From assembly GCA_025526935.1 (NCBI GenBank), contig JAHLKD010000015.1, forward strand, positions 558,001 through 622,000: a DNA stretch of 64,000 bases, read 5' to 3'. Made by a program: the position numbers and the translations under genes. Shown in pieces: positions 23,973 through 34,379 of the stretch. Within the stretch, counting starts at the first letter, position 1, and each line of letters begins with the position of its first letter. The notes beneath the pieces are model-generated. The model did not search any database, was not told the DNA's origin, and worked only from the letters and a program-made list of their open reading frames with translations. Source of the DNA: Cladochytrium replicatum (lineage: Eukaryota > Chytridiomycota > Chytridiomycetes > Cladochytriales > Cladochytriaceae).

Positions 23973-24883
23973 CTAACCCTTGACCTGCACCTGCAGCACA
24001 TCCGGCGACAACGCCGCCGCCTCCTCCTCGTCGCTCCTCTTCCTCCTCACCTCACCCTTGTCCACAAACACCCCGAGTGGCAATGGCGACCTCGAGCCCC
24101 AAAGTTCCTTCAAAAGCACTGCGTATGCCGTGTAGATCGCCATCCCGCCGCAAAAGATCCCGACCACGCCCGCCGCGATCTCGCAGTTTTCATTGTAGAT
24201 CCCGCCGATCAGCAGTGCAAAGAGGATCACGAGGGAGCCAAAGATAGTGCACATGGCGCGGTTCATGTAGAGGGTTGGGATGAAGAGGAGGAGGGAGAAA
24301 AAGCCCCATGTTGCGAAGAGGACTGCGCGACCCGCGACGATCACGGTCGGGCCTTTGAGGACTCCCGTGGAGGCCAGGATGTCCCAGAGCGAGAAACCGA
24401 GCCTGGAATATTGGTTTGAGTAAGTTGTCAGTGCACGGATAAAAAATTTTCATGTTTACCAAAATGCGCCGTAGGATGTGAACGCGGTTGCGCCGAAAAG
24501 GTTGTTGCAGAAGAATTCGAGGATCCCGGCGCAGATCTGAACGAAGCCTCCGAAGAAAATGCCGTAGCATACAACGATATCGATGAACGCTCTTTCAGAG
24601 ACTACATGTTCACATAAAGTTAGTCTGGGGGTCGCTTGATCAATGCAGATCATTGTGTACCAGACGCGTTGCGGAAGTTAAGCATGATCGTTGTGATACC
24701 AAAGGCGAAGAGGCCTAGGGGCGAAGGATTCGCGATCCTGGGAGGTGGAGGTGGGGGAGGGACATAGGGGTGAACTGGGATAACGTGGGATCTGTGGGTC
24801 CGCTTTTGAGGTGGAGTGTATGTAATTTCGCTCTCTTCATGGTCATGGCCTTCGTTGTGGGTATGCGTTGTTGAGACGCTCAT
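23973..24883 (-). CDS. Acetate transporter family membrane protein (GPR1/FUN34/YaaH), 264 aa
   Basis: Exons 24883-24661, 24601-24460 and 24402-23973; introns of 59 and 58 nt keep frame. A 50-residue cytosolic N-terminus rich in His, Glu and Pro (with a seven-proline run) precedes NPSPLGL. That is the family signature NPxPLGL, which opens the first membrane span. Further apolar segments follow ([71 protein letters not shown]), giving the expected six spans, and the tail is charged. Relatives (Ady2/Ato in yeast) move acetate or succinate with protons and are often induced on non-fermentable carbon. Substrate is inferred from family. Confidence 0.9.
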
Positions 24884-25669
24884 GTTGTCGAACGATGGAT
24901 ATGGTAAGATAAGCTGAGGATATTTTCCTGACTGTCCGGTGAAAGTTGGAATTCGAGCTGAAGGGGTGTTTGGTTCACTGTTGTATTGTGGGAATGCAGT
25001 TATCCCAAATTAGGTGGCGATGGGCTATTTATGTTCAAACTGGGGCAAAAAGCAGTCATCTTGAGCACAATGGCAAACAAAGCGGCTCCTTTGTTGAAGA
25101 TCTATGGATTGTGACTCAGAGTCCCACATGTGATCGGCTTGTGCGGATGAATGGCACAGACTTTTGGCAAGCAACGAATGGACTGAGGACGGAGAACTGA
25201 GACACGTTTATGCACCGGGAAGTCGGAAATTAGCCTGAGCTGTTGACTGACAAATGCGAGGCTGCTTTGCTTCCAAAAAACATAGAATCGCTTTATCTGT
25301 TTTACTTACTTCCCCCCTGGTTTGCCCTTTCTTTCCAGTGCACAGCTTGAGTGATTTCAAGCTCTTTATTTATTTCACAGTCAACGCCCAGCTGGTGCAG
25401 CACCGCAAATCCGGGTGAGCAAGGATGACTCCCAAATTTGATTATTATGTCCTGTATCGGTGGCTTGTGATGTCCTCGCCACAGTTCATCCGGCCATCTT
25501 GGTGCGAAGGATGGAAGACTTGGGTGTGGAGAGCTGTATGCGGAAGGAAGTCGGCGTGAAATTGTCATTCCCTCCCTTTGTTGTGACATACATGGTTTGA
25601 TCTGTGACTCTCTAGCGTGGCATCATTGTTCAACCCAATAACAACAACAACATAATTCGACGGTGACAC
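24884..25669. other. Divergent promoter region, acetate transporter / D-LDH fusion
   Basis: About 790 bases between the start codons of two divergent genes that both relate to small carboxylic acids (an acetate-transporter relative and a D-lactate dehydrogenase fusion). No coding sequence is convincing here. Shared regulation is possible but no specific element was identified. Confidence 0.35.
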
Positions 25670-27781
25670 ATGCACCGCTTCTCCGGATTCTCTGCCTTCT
25701 TCTCGTCGACTAAACAAATTCCCTTCGATCTGCTCCGCTATCGCCAGATCGTGTCAAAAACCCCATTCCCGTCCCTGATAGCTCACCTCCACCCACGCGT
25801 GCATCTGTCGCGTGTGACTCACTCTCTGCCTTCTTATTCTCCAAAGCTCCCCTCTGATCTGCCGCTCTCATTTGTATTCAAGCAATCTGCTCTCGCTCAC
25901 AGCAATCCCAACTACTACTTCAATATTCTCAACAGTACGTATCACTGCCATCATGCAATCAATCCAGACTGAGCAAACTGTGCTCTATCTCCACCAGTGA
26001 CCGTCGCATCTGATCAGGCTCCAGTCGAATCCCCGCTCGACGAGCGTCTCTCTCTCCTCTCATCCATGCCCTTTTTCCAACACATGCAGCGTCACGAAGA
26101 CATTGCAAAGCTCATGGAGAAGGTGGTACTTACGAAGGGGGCTGAGATCGTCAAGGAGGGCGAATCCGACAGCTACTTGTTTGTCATTGGACATGCTTCC
26201 GAAGCCGACGTGTTCAAACTGGATCCTGTGTCCAAGACTGACGTTAGGCTGCTCACACTCAAAAGGGGAGACTTTATTGGTCTTGGTAATATGGTAAGCT
26301 GGAAGACTGGTTTCCAGGAAAATCAAGGTTTTATACGATCGTTTTTATGATAGCTCGAGCACAACCCACATTCCGCGTCGGTCGTCGCTTCCTCTGACCC
26401 CACCGTCATTTATCGCATCAAACATGATCGCTTCGCCGACCTTCTCATCAGCAAACCCTCAATGGCACTATCACTTTCCCGCTACCTCACAAAGGAACTC
26501 CGTATGTTCCGGGTCAAGGTCGCTGATCTCGCTGATCGCAGTGACACCAACGGCAACTCGATCAAGACCGTCAAGATGGTAGTGTTCGACTTCAAATCCT
26601 ACGAGCAAAAGTACTTTGACGAAGCCATCGCACACTTTAACGAGTCAGAGGACGTCAAGATCCGGCTGGAAGCGAAATACTACCCACTCAAGTTGAGCGA
26701 GGACACTGTTTATCTCGCCAACGGCGCAAAGGTAGACTGAAGAGTGCGCTGATTGCTTGTTCTGTGTGAAAACTTACTGCGATCAGATCGTGTGTATTTT
26801 TGTGAACGACACTGCAAGCAGCTCTGTTCTTGCACAACTGAGTGAAATCGGCGTGAAGATGCTTGCACTCCGCTGTGCTGGGTTCAACCAAGTTGATCTC
26901 AAGGCCGCTTCTGCATTGAACATTAGCGTCGCTCGCGTCCCCGCTGTAAGAAAAAATATAAATATTTGCATTCTTTCCAATCGAATATCTGATCAATCTT
27001 GTCTTTAGTACTCTCCATACGCTGTTGCAGAGCACTGCGTCGCCCTCCTCCAAACCCTGAACCGAAAGACCCACCTCGCCTACAACCGTGTCAAGTCCGG
27101 CAACTTTTCACTCAGCAACCTCGTTGGCGTCGACCTCCACGGCCGCACGGTCGGCGTCCTCGGAACCGGCAAGATCGGGTACTGCTTTATCCAGATCATG
27201 CTCGGCTTTGGCTGCAAGGTGCTCGCGTACGACCTTTACCGCAACAAGGAGCTCGAGCGGACCCCGAACGTGCGGTACGTCGATACGGTCGACGAGCTTT
27301 TGAGGGGCAGCTCGATCATTTCGATACATTGCCCTCTGACGTCTGAGACGAGGCACATGATCAACAAGCAGGCAATCGAGAAGATGCCGAAGGGAGTGAT
27401 TATCATAAACACGAGCCGAGGTGCGCTAATCAACACGCCGGATCTGATCTGGGGGTTGAAGTCTGGGCACATTGGCGGTGCTGGACTTGACGTGTACGAG
27501 TTCGAATCAGGTACGAAGAATGGTGCAAGTTTGTTTGTAAAAGTCCTGATGGTGTTGGTAATGTTTTAGACTACTTCTTTGAGGACAAAAGCGCGGAAGT
27601 CATCAGCGATGATACGCTTGCGCGTCTCTTGACGTTTGGAAATGTGCTTGTGACCTCGCACCAAGCTTTCTTGACTGAGGAAGCGTTGAGGGCGATCGCG
27701 AACGTGACGATAGGGAATGTGCGCGAGTTCCTTGTAGGTGGCAAGTCGATGAAGGCGTTGACAAACACTGTCAACTTGTGA
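25670..27781 (+). CDS. cNMP-binding-like domain fused to D-lactate dehydrogenase, 603 aa
   Basis: Exons 25670-25934, 25998-26293, 26354-26731, 26787-26945, 27009-27510 and 27570-27781; all introns are 55-64 nt and phase-consistent. Residues 1-88 are Ser/Pro/His/Arg-rich and nearly free of acidic residues, resembling a mitochondrial presequence. Residues about 105-230 form a cyclic-nucleotide-binding fold ([29 protein letters not shown]), but the phosphate-binding cassette lacks the usual Glu and Arg, so cAMP binding is doubtful. The rest is a D-isomer 2-hydroxyacid dehydrogenase: GVLGTGKIG is the NAD site, and [14 protein letters not shown] and [11 protein letters not shown] hold the catalytic Arg, Glu and His in the LdhA pattern. 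It should reduce pyruvate to D-lactate. Methionine 89 is made by splicing (A|TG) and could be the start if the leader is untranslated. Confidence 0.88.
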
Positions 27782-28279
27782 AGAGACTTTGCTGCTCACT
27801 ATTTATTTGCCTTGAAAGTCTTATGTATTCCGCCTTTCGGTTGCGTTATAAAATGTGAAAAATTTGACGTTGGTAATGATAAATAGCGCATCGAAAAAGC
27901 TCAGATCAAAACCACCAGAACAATAATCATACTATGAACTGAACTGCGAGGAATCACTGTTCTAATGAGGATTGCGACTGCTTCCTGAGGGTGGCAAAGG
28001 AACGATAGTGAATCTATTTTGAACCGAAACGGCATATTTTCTAGACATTGCTTTCTTCGCGAAAAAAAAACTTTGAATGATGCTTTCGAATACGTGCCGA
28101 GCTGCACGGAAGCGTTGCGGGCAAACGGGAAACAGGTGACGGGGCCGGTCCCCAACCAACCATTGTGCACAACGAATTTTCTGTGCTATTTGCCATGAAC
28201 CCGGGAAATCTTCTTTTCGATCTCCTTATATGTAAGTTATTGAAAATGGAAATGTGAGTTCCGTGAGCACAGAATAGTT
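27782..28279. other. Intergenic
   Basis: About 500 bases with short minus-strand open frames only. Nothing recognised. Confidence 0.4.
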
Positions 28280-28694
28280 GGACGGAAGCGGATTCAGCTT
28301 AAAAGAAGGTCGGACGAGGAAGGTTGCAGCGTTGAAGACGACGAGAGCGACGACGCAGATTCGGACGAGGAGGGCTGTATTTCCAGCGAGGAGGAAGACG
28401 ACGGGTCGGAAGATAGTGAGGCAAGGTCGGATGAGGAGAGTGATTCTGGTGTGGAATACGATGAAGCCTTGGCTTGCATTTAATCGAGTTGAGACGAGGA
28501 TTACAATACCAGCGATGAAGAGGAAGAAGAACTGGCATTGATGGCAGCATTTATAGGGTTCTCGACTACGTATATGTTGATACTCGTATTGCTCCGAATT
28601 GGATGTGCGTGCCTGTTCCTGAATGACCAACTTACTGGTGCTGACATGATTCCACTTATATTTAAAGACGGACATCCTTGCTCACCCGACTCTT
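28280..28694 (+). pseudogene. Acidic ORF interrupted by stops
   Basis: One reading frame encodes strongly acidic, Ser-rich sequence (DEEGC-x-DDESDDADSDEEG, then SSEEEDDGSEDSE) from about 28303. It continues in the same frame past TAA and TGA codons near 28480-28492 into YNTSDEEEEELALMAAFIG and an apolar stretch, ending at a TAG near 28694. The persistence of acidic coding character across the stops suggests an old gene with nonsense mutations, possibly the N-terminus of a transposase. That identity is speculative. Confidence 0.4.
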
Positions 28695-28924
28695 AGTACT
28701 CTAATTTCTAGCTATTTTCAGAGTCTCCCAATCTGCTACTCTGTGCTCTCTACCCTTTTTTATATCAGGTGTGCGACTTATCCAGATTTCGCTTCACGTC
28801 AGTCATCACAGAGCGCATCTCACCCGCTCAACAACTCGACATCCACAACCACCTAAAAAATAACTCTAGATATCCAGGAAAAGAAAGGACAACAATACCT
28901 CTGTCTCATTGTGTGGTGCTGTTT

Positions 28925-30452
28925 ATGGCACCTGCAGATGTTGCAAGTTTATCCCCTTCACCTGGTGCACCGCCAACACCCAGACTCAGACTCGGCACTG
29001 CATCCATGTCACCGGCCCTAGCCGACGAGGGAGAGCCTCTAGGAGCTAGCGGAGACAGTGTTCCACCAGGTGCGGGTGCTGCTGTTGGGTCGGGGAAAGC
29101 GGAAGTGTGTCCGCATTGCGGGCTGTCATTTTCTCGAAAGGATGCCCTCAAGCGCCATCTCAAGTGAGATAAAATAGAAATAGGGTGGATGAGATATTCT
29201 TTACTTATCAGAGTGTTTCAGAGTGAAGGACGGGGAGGCTCTATGCTGCGGGTTGACAAAGCGCGGGAAAGCGCGGTTTCGGACTATGATGTCTGGGGGC
29301 ACTTCTTCGAGACGCGCGAGCGCATCCGGAGGCGGAAGGAGGAAAGGAGGTGGTGCGAAGAGGAGAAGAAGTTCGGTCGATCCGGAAGACGAAGAGATGG
29401 GCGACGAGGAAGGCGACGTGCGCGGGTTTGCGGGTATGTTGGGCGACGATAGACTGGGTAGCGTTGGAATCGAAGTCGAAATCGGAAAGCAGCTCTTGAC
29501 TGTTGCCGGGCTGCTCGATACGGCTTTTGGACGGTTGCTGAGATACGAGTCTGTGCAGGAGTGGCCGGAGGATTTGAGACGGTACTGGTTGACGCGGGAA
29601 GCCGGGAGGCGGAGAAAAGAGACAGAGAACAGCGGTGAGGGAGGCGGATGGGAAGAAGGAAAAGGAAAGGACGACGGGAAGAATAGTAACAGTATTATGG
29701 AGAAGGGAGTTCCGGCGACGACGACGGGAGATTCGATACTGGTGCCAGTACCGGCGACAACGAATCCTATGGATCTGCTAAGCCGGTTCTTGGCAATGGC
29801 GGCGTCGAACAACCCACCGCCGATACCGCAACCTTTTGCTATGTTGGGAGCACCCCGGTCGTTCAGCAGGGACGTGCTAGCTGGTATGGACGACGTGGGA
29901 GCGCTCCCGCCTCACACTCAACCCTACGTGAGCCCGTATCTGGCAGCTGGAATGTCCGAGTTTTGCGAACCGCATCTGCAGCACGAATCGCATCACCAGC
30001 ATCATCACAACATTCCGTTCGCAACACGACGAGTAACCTCAACAACAGCACAAGCATTTGCAATGCCCACGACGACTCGAACCGAAGCATCAAACAACAA
30101 CACACCGACATCATCGTCGGACCGGTCCCCGCCGTTCCAGAGCGCGAGCGTGTCTACAGCACCGACGATGTGGGGACACAACGACGACGGTGGAAATTAT
30201 GCGACTAATGCGGGGAGGATGCTGGATCCTCGGAGAAACGCGTTCGCGTATGCGGCTGCGACGCTTGCGGCCATGGCGACTATGGGTGGACGGGGTGGAG
30301 GCGGGGGGAGCAGTATCAGTAGCGGGAGCAGCTCGAATGACGATGCGATCAGCGCGAACGGGTATTATGGCTCTGGAGGGATGCATGCGGCATTGCTCGG
30401 GTCAGCGGCGTACGAGCCGTATATCGGGAGCTACGACCATCCGTTCAATTGA
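28925..30452 (+). CDS. Zinc-finger-like nuclear protein, 489 aa
   Basis: Exons 28925-29163 and 29222-30452 are joined by a 58-nt intron (GTGAGA...TTTCAG). ATG 28925 is the first in-frame ATG. A single finger-like motif, CPHCGLSFSRKDALKRHLK (about residues 61-79), carries two Cys and one His. The splice falls immediately after it, and the exon 2 side (VKDGEALCCG) gives no second His at the normal spacing. The finger is therefore incomplete or uses a later Cys. A basic cluster (RRKGGGAKRRRSS) could be a nuclear localisation signal. The rest is low complexity: acidic, Gly-rich, and a His-rich run (HLQHESHHQHHHN). Probably a transcription regulator; target unknown. Confidence 0.7.
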
Positions 30453-30877
30453 GCGGGGAACAAGGCGCACACACTTGCACAGGCACGCACATGAACAGGC
30501 ACGATTACATCCGCTTTATAGCCAGGTCGTTCTGCGCTCGCCATCCGGCTTACAATTTCTGTATATTTATTTTGTTTTTGGATATTCTGGAACTATGACA
30601 GCGAAATCGCTTCAGTCTCTCTCTACACTATAATAATACACTCCCAATCTCTCTAGTATTCGAGATGTCAAAGCCACTGAACACTTTCAAGCAACTCAAA
30701 CTCGAACCCCCTCCCGTTAATATTGCTGTCCCTGAGACAAACCCTGAAATCTAAATCCAACACTCATCCCTGACCTTGAAACGAACCGACAGTGACTGAC
30801 TGAAAGTGTTTCACCATTAGTGCAACCTTAACCTGATACTGTACCGCTCTGGAACGTTGCGATATCTTCGATCAGAG

Positions 30878-31939
30878 ATGATGGGCAGAAAGTCGACCCT
30901 CCACCTCCACAACCCTGACGAGACTACCGACTCGGACGGGGAGACATCTTCGTCTGCATCGACCGCGGTTTCGCCTCAAACTCCAATTGACCTCTCAAAC
31001 TCAAACTCTCATCGCTCATTGGGAAGGCCGGGCACCTTCGGCCAACTTACCAATACCCAGTTCCTACGCCGACTGTCTGATCCAGCTGCAAGTTTATCCA
31101 ATTCTCACCAGCGACCAGCACTACTACAAAACCAATTTGAACAGCTGCAGCCGGCACCGCGCCAACGACCACAACCACAACCGCAGCAGCAACAGCAGAC
31201 AGACAGCAGTGGAGTACCGATAAGCGCGTACGGACTTGCTCCAGTTCCGTTCAAAGTCTGGCTCCAGGACCGAAAAGGACGCCTGGACAAAATCAATAAG
31301 AAGAGTTCAAATCTAGACACTTCGCTCGACGATTCGGGATCCAACTTTGAATCAAACTACGAAGACGAGGCCGAAGACACGGTCTCGCCAACACTCGTCA
31401 ACACTTCCAGCAGAACGAACGGATTGCCCTCACCCGTATCGCCCTCCTCGAGAAGAGAAAACCTGAACCCTAGATTCTACGAGCTACCCGGTGCAACTGT
31501 CACCGGAATCCCGCCGTACCCATCCCTAACTAAACGCCCCTCCAACGTCTCCAGCGCCTCTTCCTCCTCGTCCTCCTCTGAAGAAGACGACCGCAGACAA
31601 AGCAGACACAGCACGTCCACGCCCTCATCAACGCGATCTTTCAGCGTACCACCGCCGACACCACCAGTGCGATCCGCGTCACGGAAACGCGACATGCAGA
31701 ACGACGTTAAGGTTGTGAGATTCGCGACGTTTGGAAGGGGAGAAGCGAGGGAGAGGATGAAGGAGAAGGAGGAGGAAAGGAGGGGCAAGGTGGTGCTTAA
31801 AAAGGAGGAATTTGTGGAGCTGATTAAGGCGTTGAGAGACGATACGAGGGTGAATGGGGAACAGAGGGACGCGGCGCCGGCGAGGAAGGAGAGTCTGAAG
31901 AGGACAAAGGACAAGGACGTGGTGGGGTTCTTTGATTAA
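30878..31939 (+). CDS. Low-complexity Ser/Gln-rich protein, 353 aa
   Basis: Single exon from ATG 30878 (or 30881). The product is largely disordered: an acidic/Ser N-terminus, a Gln/Pro run at about 90-112 (PQPQPQQQQQT), a short ordered-looking motif PVPFKVWLQDRKGRLDKI at about 128-145, and a Ser-rich acidic stretch SSSSSSSSEEDD. A charged helix (EARERMKEKEEERRGKVVLK) lies near the C-terminus. No membrane span or signal peptide. The conserved-looking FKVWLQD segment may be the functional core. Not recognised. Confidence 0.65.
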   Translation: MMGRKSTLHLHNPDETTDSDGETSSSASTAVSPQTPIDLSNSNSHRSLGRPGTFGQLTNTQFLRRLSDPAASLSNSHQRPALLQNQFEQLQPAPRQRPQPQPQQQQQTDSSGVPISAYGLAPVPFKVWLQDRKGRLDKINKKSSNLDTSLDDSGSNFESNYEDEAEDTVSPTLVNTSSRTNGLPSPVSPSSRRENLNPRFYELPGATVTGIPPYPSLTKRPSNVSSASSSSSSSEEDDRRQSRHSTSTPSSTRSFSVPPPTPPVRSASRKRDMQNDVKVVRFATFGRGEARERMKEKEEERRGKVVLKKEEFVELIKALRDDTRVNGEQRDAAPARKESLKRTKDKDVVGFFD

Positions 31940-32426
31940 GGAAAGCGGCGGGAGAAGGGAAGATCAAGATGTGCAAGGATGAGTTTTTGGATTGTGTAGA
32001 GAGGTTGTGTAGAGAGGGTCAAGAACAAAGATTCTTTGATCGGATTAAGGACAAGTTTGTTTGATTTTTGTTTGGTAACACATTTTTTGCATATTTTTTG
32101 AGATGGATGTATTGGATAGCCCAACTTGATTTTTATCTTAGAAGCTGTATAGTTATTTTTCTGGTTACATAGTTTTGTTATTTCCCTTCTAATACCCAAT
32201 TATATTCCCAAGGAATCAAAGAGATGTTTTTACAGCTTCTAAACAATCAATCTTTTTTATTCATTACATGACGATAGCAAACAGGATAAAAAAAGCTGTG
32301 CAAAAGCAAAAAGGAAATGTGAAAAATGTGCGGTGCTGCAAATGATCAACAATTTGCGTTTGCTACAAAAAAAATACAAAAAAACAACCCTGCAAAAAAA
32401 GCAATCGGTGGTTGCCTTATTCAGTT

Positions 32427-33752
32427 TCAGTAGTAGCCGTTGGTTGTAACAGTCGGGGTCGAGAACTCGTCGCCGACGACGGTGGCGGTTTGGTAGCCGT
32501 TGGCTTTGGTGCGCTTGCACTTTCGTTTAGGGGACGGGGTGGCCTCGGCGCCTTCTACTGCGGGTGTGGAAGTTGCACAGGGGGTGGTCGTGGGAGTTGA
32601 GTTCTCGCCCTCGACGGCGCCGGGAGTGGTGGTAGTGCAAGGGGTGGTGATCGGGGTCGCATTCTCACCCTCGACGGCGCCGGGAGTGGTGGTAGTGCAA
32701 GGGGTGGTGATCGGGGTCGCATTCTCACCCTCTACGGCACCGGGAGTGGAAGTGCAGGGAGTGGTGGTCGGAGTTGCGTTCTCCCCTTCAACCTCGCCGG
32801 GGGTGGTGGTGCAGGGGGTGGTTGTGGGAGTCGCGTTTTCGCCTTCAACCTCGCCAGGGGTTGTGCAAGGGGTGGTTGTGGGAGTCGCATTCTCGCCCTC
32901 GACTTCGCCAGGAGTTGTGCAAGGGGTGGTTGTGGGAGTCGCGTTCTCTCCCTCGACTTCGCCTGGAGTTGTGCAAGGTGTGGTTGTGGGAGTCGCGTTC
33001 TCTCCCTCGACTTCGCCAGGAGTTGTGCAAGGCGTGGTGGTCGGGGTTGCGTTCTCACCTTCTACCTCACCAGGAGTGGTGGTGCACGGGGTGACAGTAG
33101 GAGTAGTGTTCTCGCCCTCGACTTCGCCAGGTGTGGTCGTGGTGCACGGTGTACTCGTCGGTGTCGCGACCTCGCCCTCGACGTTCCCAGGGGTCGTGCA
33201 AGGCGTAGTGGTGGCGTTCTCGCCTTCGACGGCCGGCGTCGTGGTCTTGTTACGCTTCCTCTTGCACTTGCGCTTAGTGGTGTACCCCGCATCTGCGGGT
33301 GCCACGTTGCCGTACCCCGGCGTCGTCGTCGGAGCCTCGTTTGCTGGCGCAACGTTGCCGTACCCAGTCGCTTGCTGGCCCTCGACATTGCCGTAGCCGG
33401 GGGTCGTGGTAGGTGTCGATTCCTCGCCTTTGACGTCTCCGTAGCCGCCGTATGCGTGGGAGCTGGGGGTTACTTCTTCGCCTTTGACGGCGCCGTATCC
33501 ACCATATGCGTGCGCACTGGGAGTCGCTTCCTCGCCTTTGACGTTGCCGTAGCCCGGTGTCGCTTCTTCGCCTTTCACGCTGCCGTAGCCGGGAGTCGAT
33601 TCCTCGCCTTTGACGTGGCCGTATTGGTAGCCGTAGCCGTCTTTGGGAGTGGATGCGGGTGCGACAGCGTTGACGTGGTAGTTGGGTGCTGGGCGTGCGA
33701 GGGCGGATGCGGCGAGGAAGGCGGAGATGATGACAAAGTTGATTGGCTTCAT
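32427..33752 (-). CDS. Secreted mucin-like repeat protein, 441 aa
   Basis: Single exon with a clear signal peptide (MKPINFVIISAFLAASALA, cleavage near residue 19). Two repeat regions follow. First, about six units of roughly 12-20 residues built on YG-VKGEE(S/A)TP. Then, after a dibasic block KRKCKRKRNK (about residue 160), some thirteen units of 16-20 residues built on EVEGENATPTTTPCTT. Nearly every second-type unit carries one Cys and one N-x-T sequon, and is Thr/Pro-rich enough for heavy O-glycosylation. The tail repeats a basic KRKCKR motif. No GPI signal or membrane span is visible, so it is probably secreted or wall-trapped through disulfides. The basic blocks could be Kex2-like cleavage sites. 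Function unknown. Confidence 0.8.
   Translation of the reverse strand: MKPINFVIISAFLAASALARPAPNYHVNAVAPASTPKDGYGYQYGHVKGEESTPGYGSVKGEEATPGYGNVKGEEATPSAHAYGGYGAVKGEEVTPSSHAYGGYGDVKGEESTPTTTPGYGNVEGQQATGYGNVAPANEAPTTTPGYGNVAPADAGYTTKRKCKRKRNKTTTPAVEGENATTTPCTTPGNVEGEVATPTSTPCTTTTPGEVEGENTTPTVTPCTTTPGEVEGENATPTTTPCTTPGEVEGENATPTTTPCTTPGEVEGENATPTTTPCTTPGEVEGENATPTTTPCTTPGEVEGENATPTTTPCTTTPGEVEGENATPTTTPCTSTPGAVEGENATPITTPCTTTTPGAVEGENATPITTPCTTTTPGAVEGENSTPTTTPCATSTPAVEGAEATPSPKRKCKRTKANGYQTATVVGDEFSTPTVTTNGYY
32560..33240 (-). repeat. Tandem coding repeat, about 48-60 bp units
   Basis: About thirteen imperfect direct units encode the VEGEN(A/T/S)TPxxTPCTT motif of the mucin-like gene. Several central units are almost identical at nucleotide level, which implies recent expansion by slippage or unequal exchange. 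Confidence 0.85.
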
Positions 33753-34379
33753 GATTCTGATGTTTGTTGACCTTCGATAAGTTGTTCTAAGGTGGGTCTA
33801 TGTAAGGTTTTGTTGGATGGTTGTGGTACGGGGAAGGGATTGCTTCTTATGGGAGGCTGGCTTTGGAACTTTGTGGCGAAACATGGTTAATGTTGCAACC
33901 AATGCTTTGGGTCGATGGTAAGGACGCCACTGAACGGAGGGGTTTCAGTTTGTGCATGTGCTGTTATTCCAATTATAGCTTCCTTGTTTTGGTGGCGCAC
34001 AGATGGGCGCGCTCAAGCATCTGGGATGGGCATCATTAAGCGACCTATCTGCCTGAGTTGAACTACAGGCTGGATCGTGGCTCGGGTCAATGTCAGGAGA
34101 GACGTGGGATAGCATTGCGGGCAGTGGTTCTATTCGAGCTGATATCGGGTTGGGCTATGGTTTCTCACTGTATTTACTACAAATGGATGAAACTGTGAAA
34201 CAACAAATGGATGAAACTGTGAAACATGCAGTGAAACAACTGCGAACTAATTCACTGGCGGTCCAATCAGGTTTAACAATGGAAGAAGAGAGAAATGTGA
34301 AGTAATTCCTTGACACATTCAATAATGGACCATTTAATTTTAGTTCTGCCCACGGCTGTGATCAGTTAGTCTTCGTCCG
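33753..34379. other. Intergenic
   Basis: Promoter of the minus-strand mucin-like gene and unassigned sequence. No gene recognised, apart from the short direct repeat listed separately. Confidence 0.4.
34182..34229 (+). repeat. 24-bp direct repeat, two copies
   Basis: The unit ATGGATGAAACTGTGAAACA plus four bases occurs twice in tandem, followed by a partial third (GTGAAACAAC). It lies in an otherwise unassigned open frame at 34090-34305. Confidence 0.7.

Noticed and set aside
32560-33240. Regular repeats resembling a CRISPR array
   Set aside because: Units are contiguous coding repeats with no unique spacers, in a eukaryotic secreted-protein gene.
32500-33396. 298-codon plus-strand open frame opposite the mucin-like gene
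   Set aside because: Begins without ATG and is the antisense of regular GC-biased repeats; the minus strand has the signal peptide and the repeat logic.
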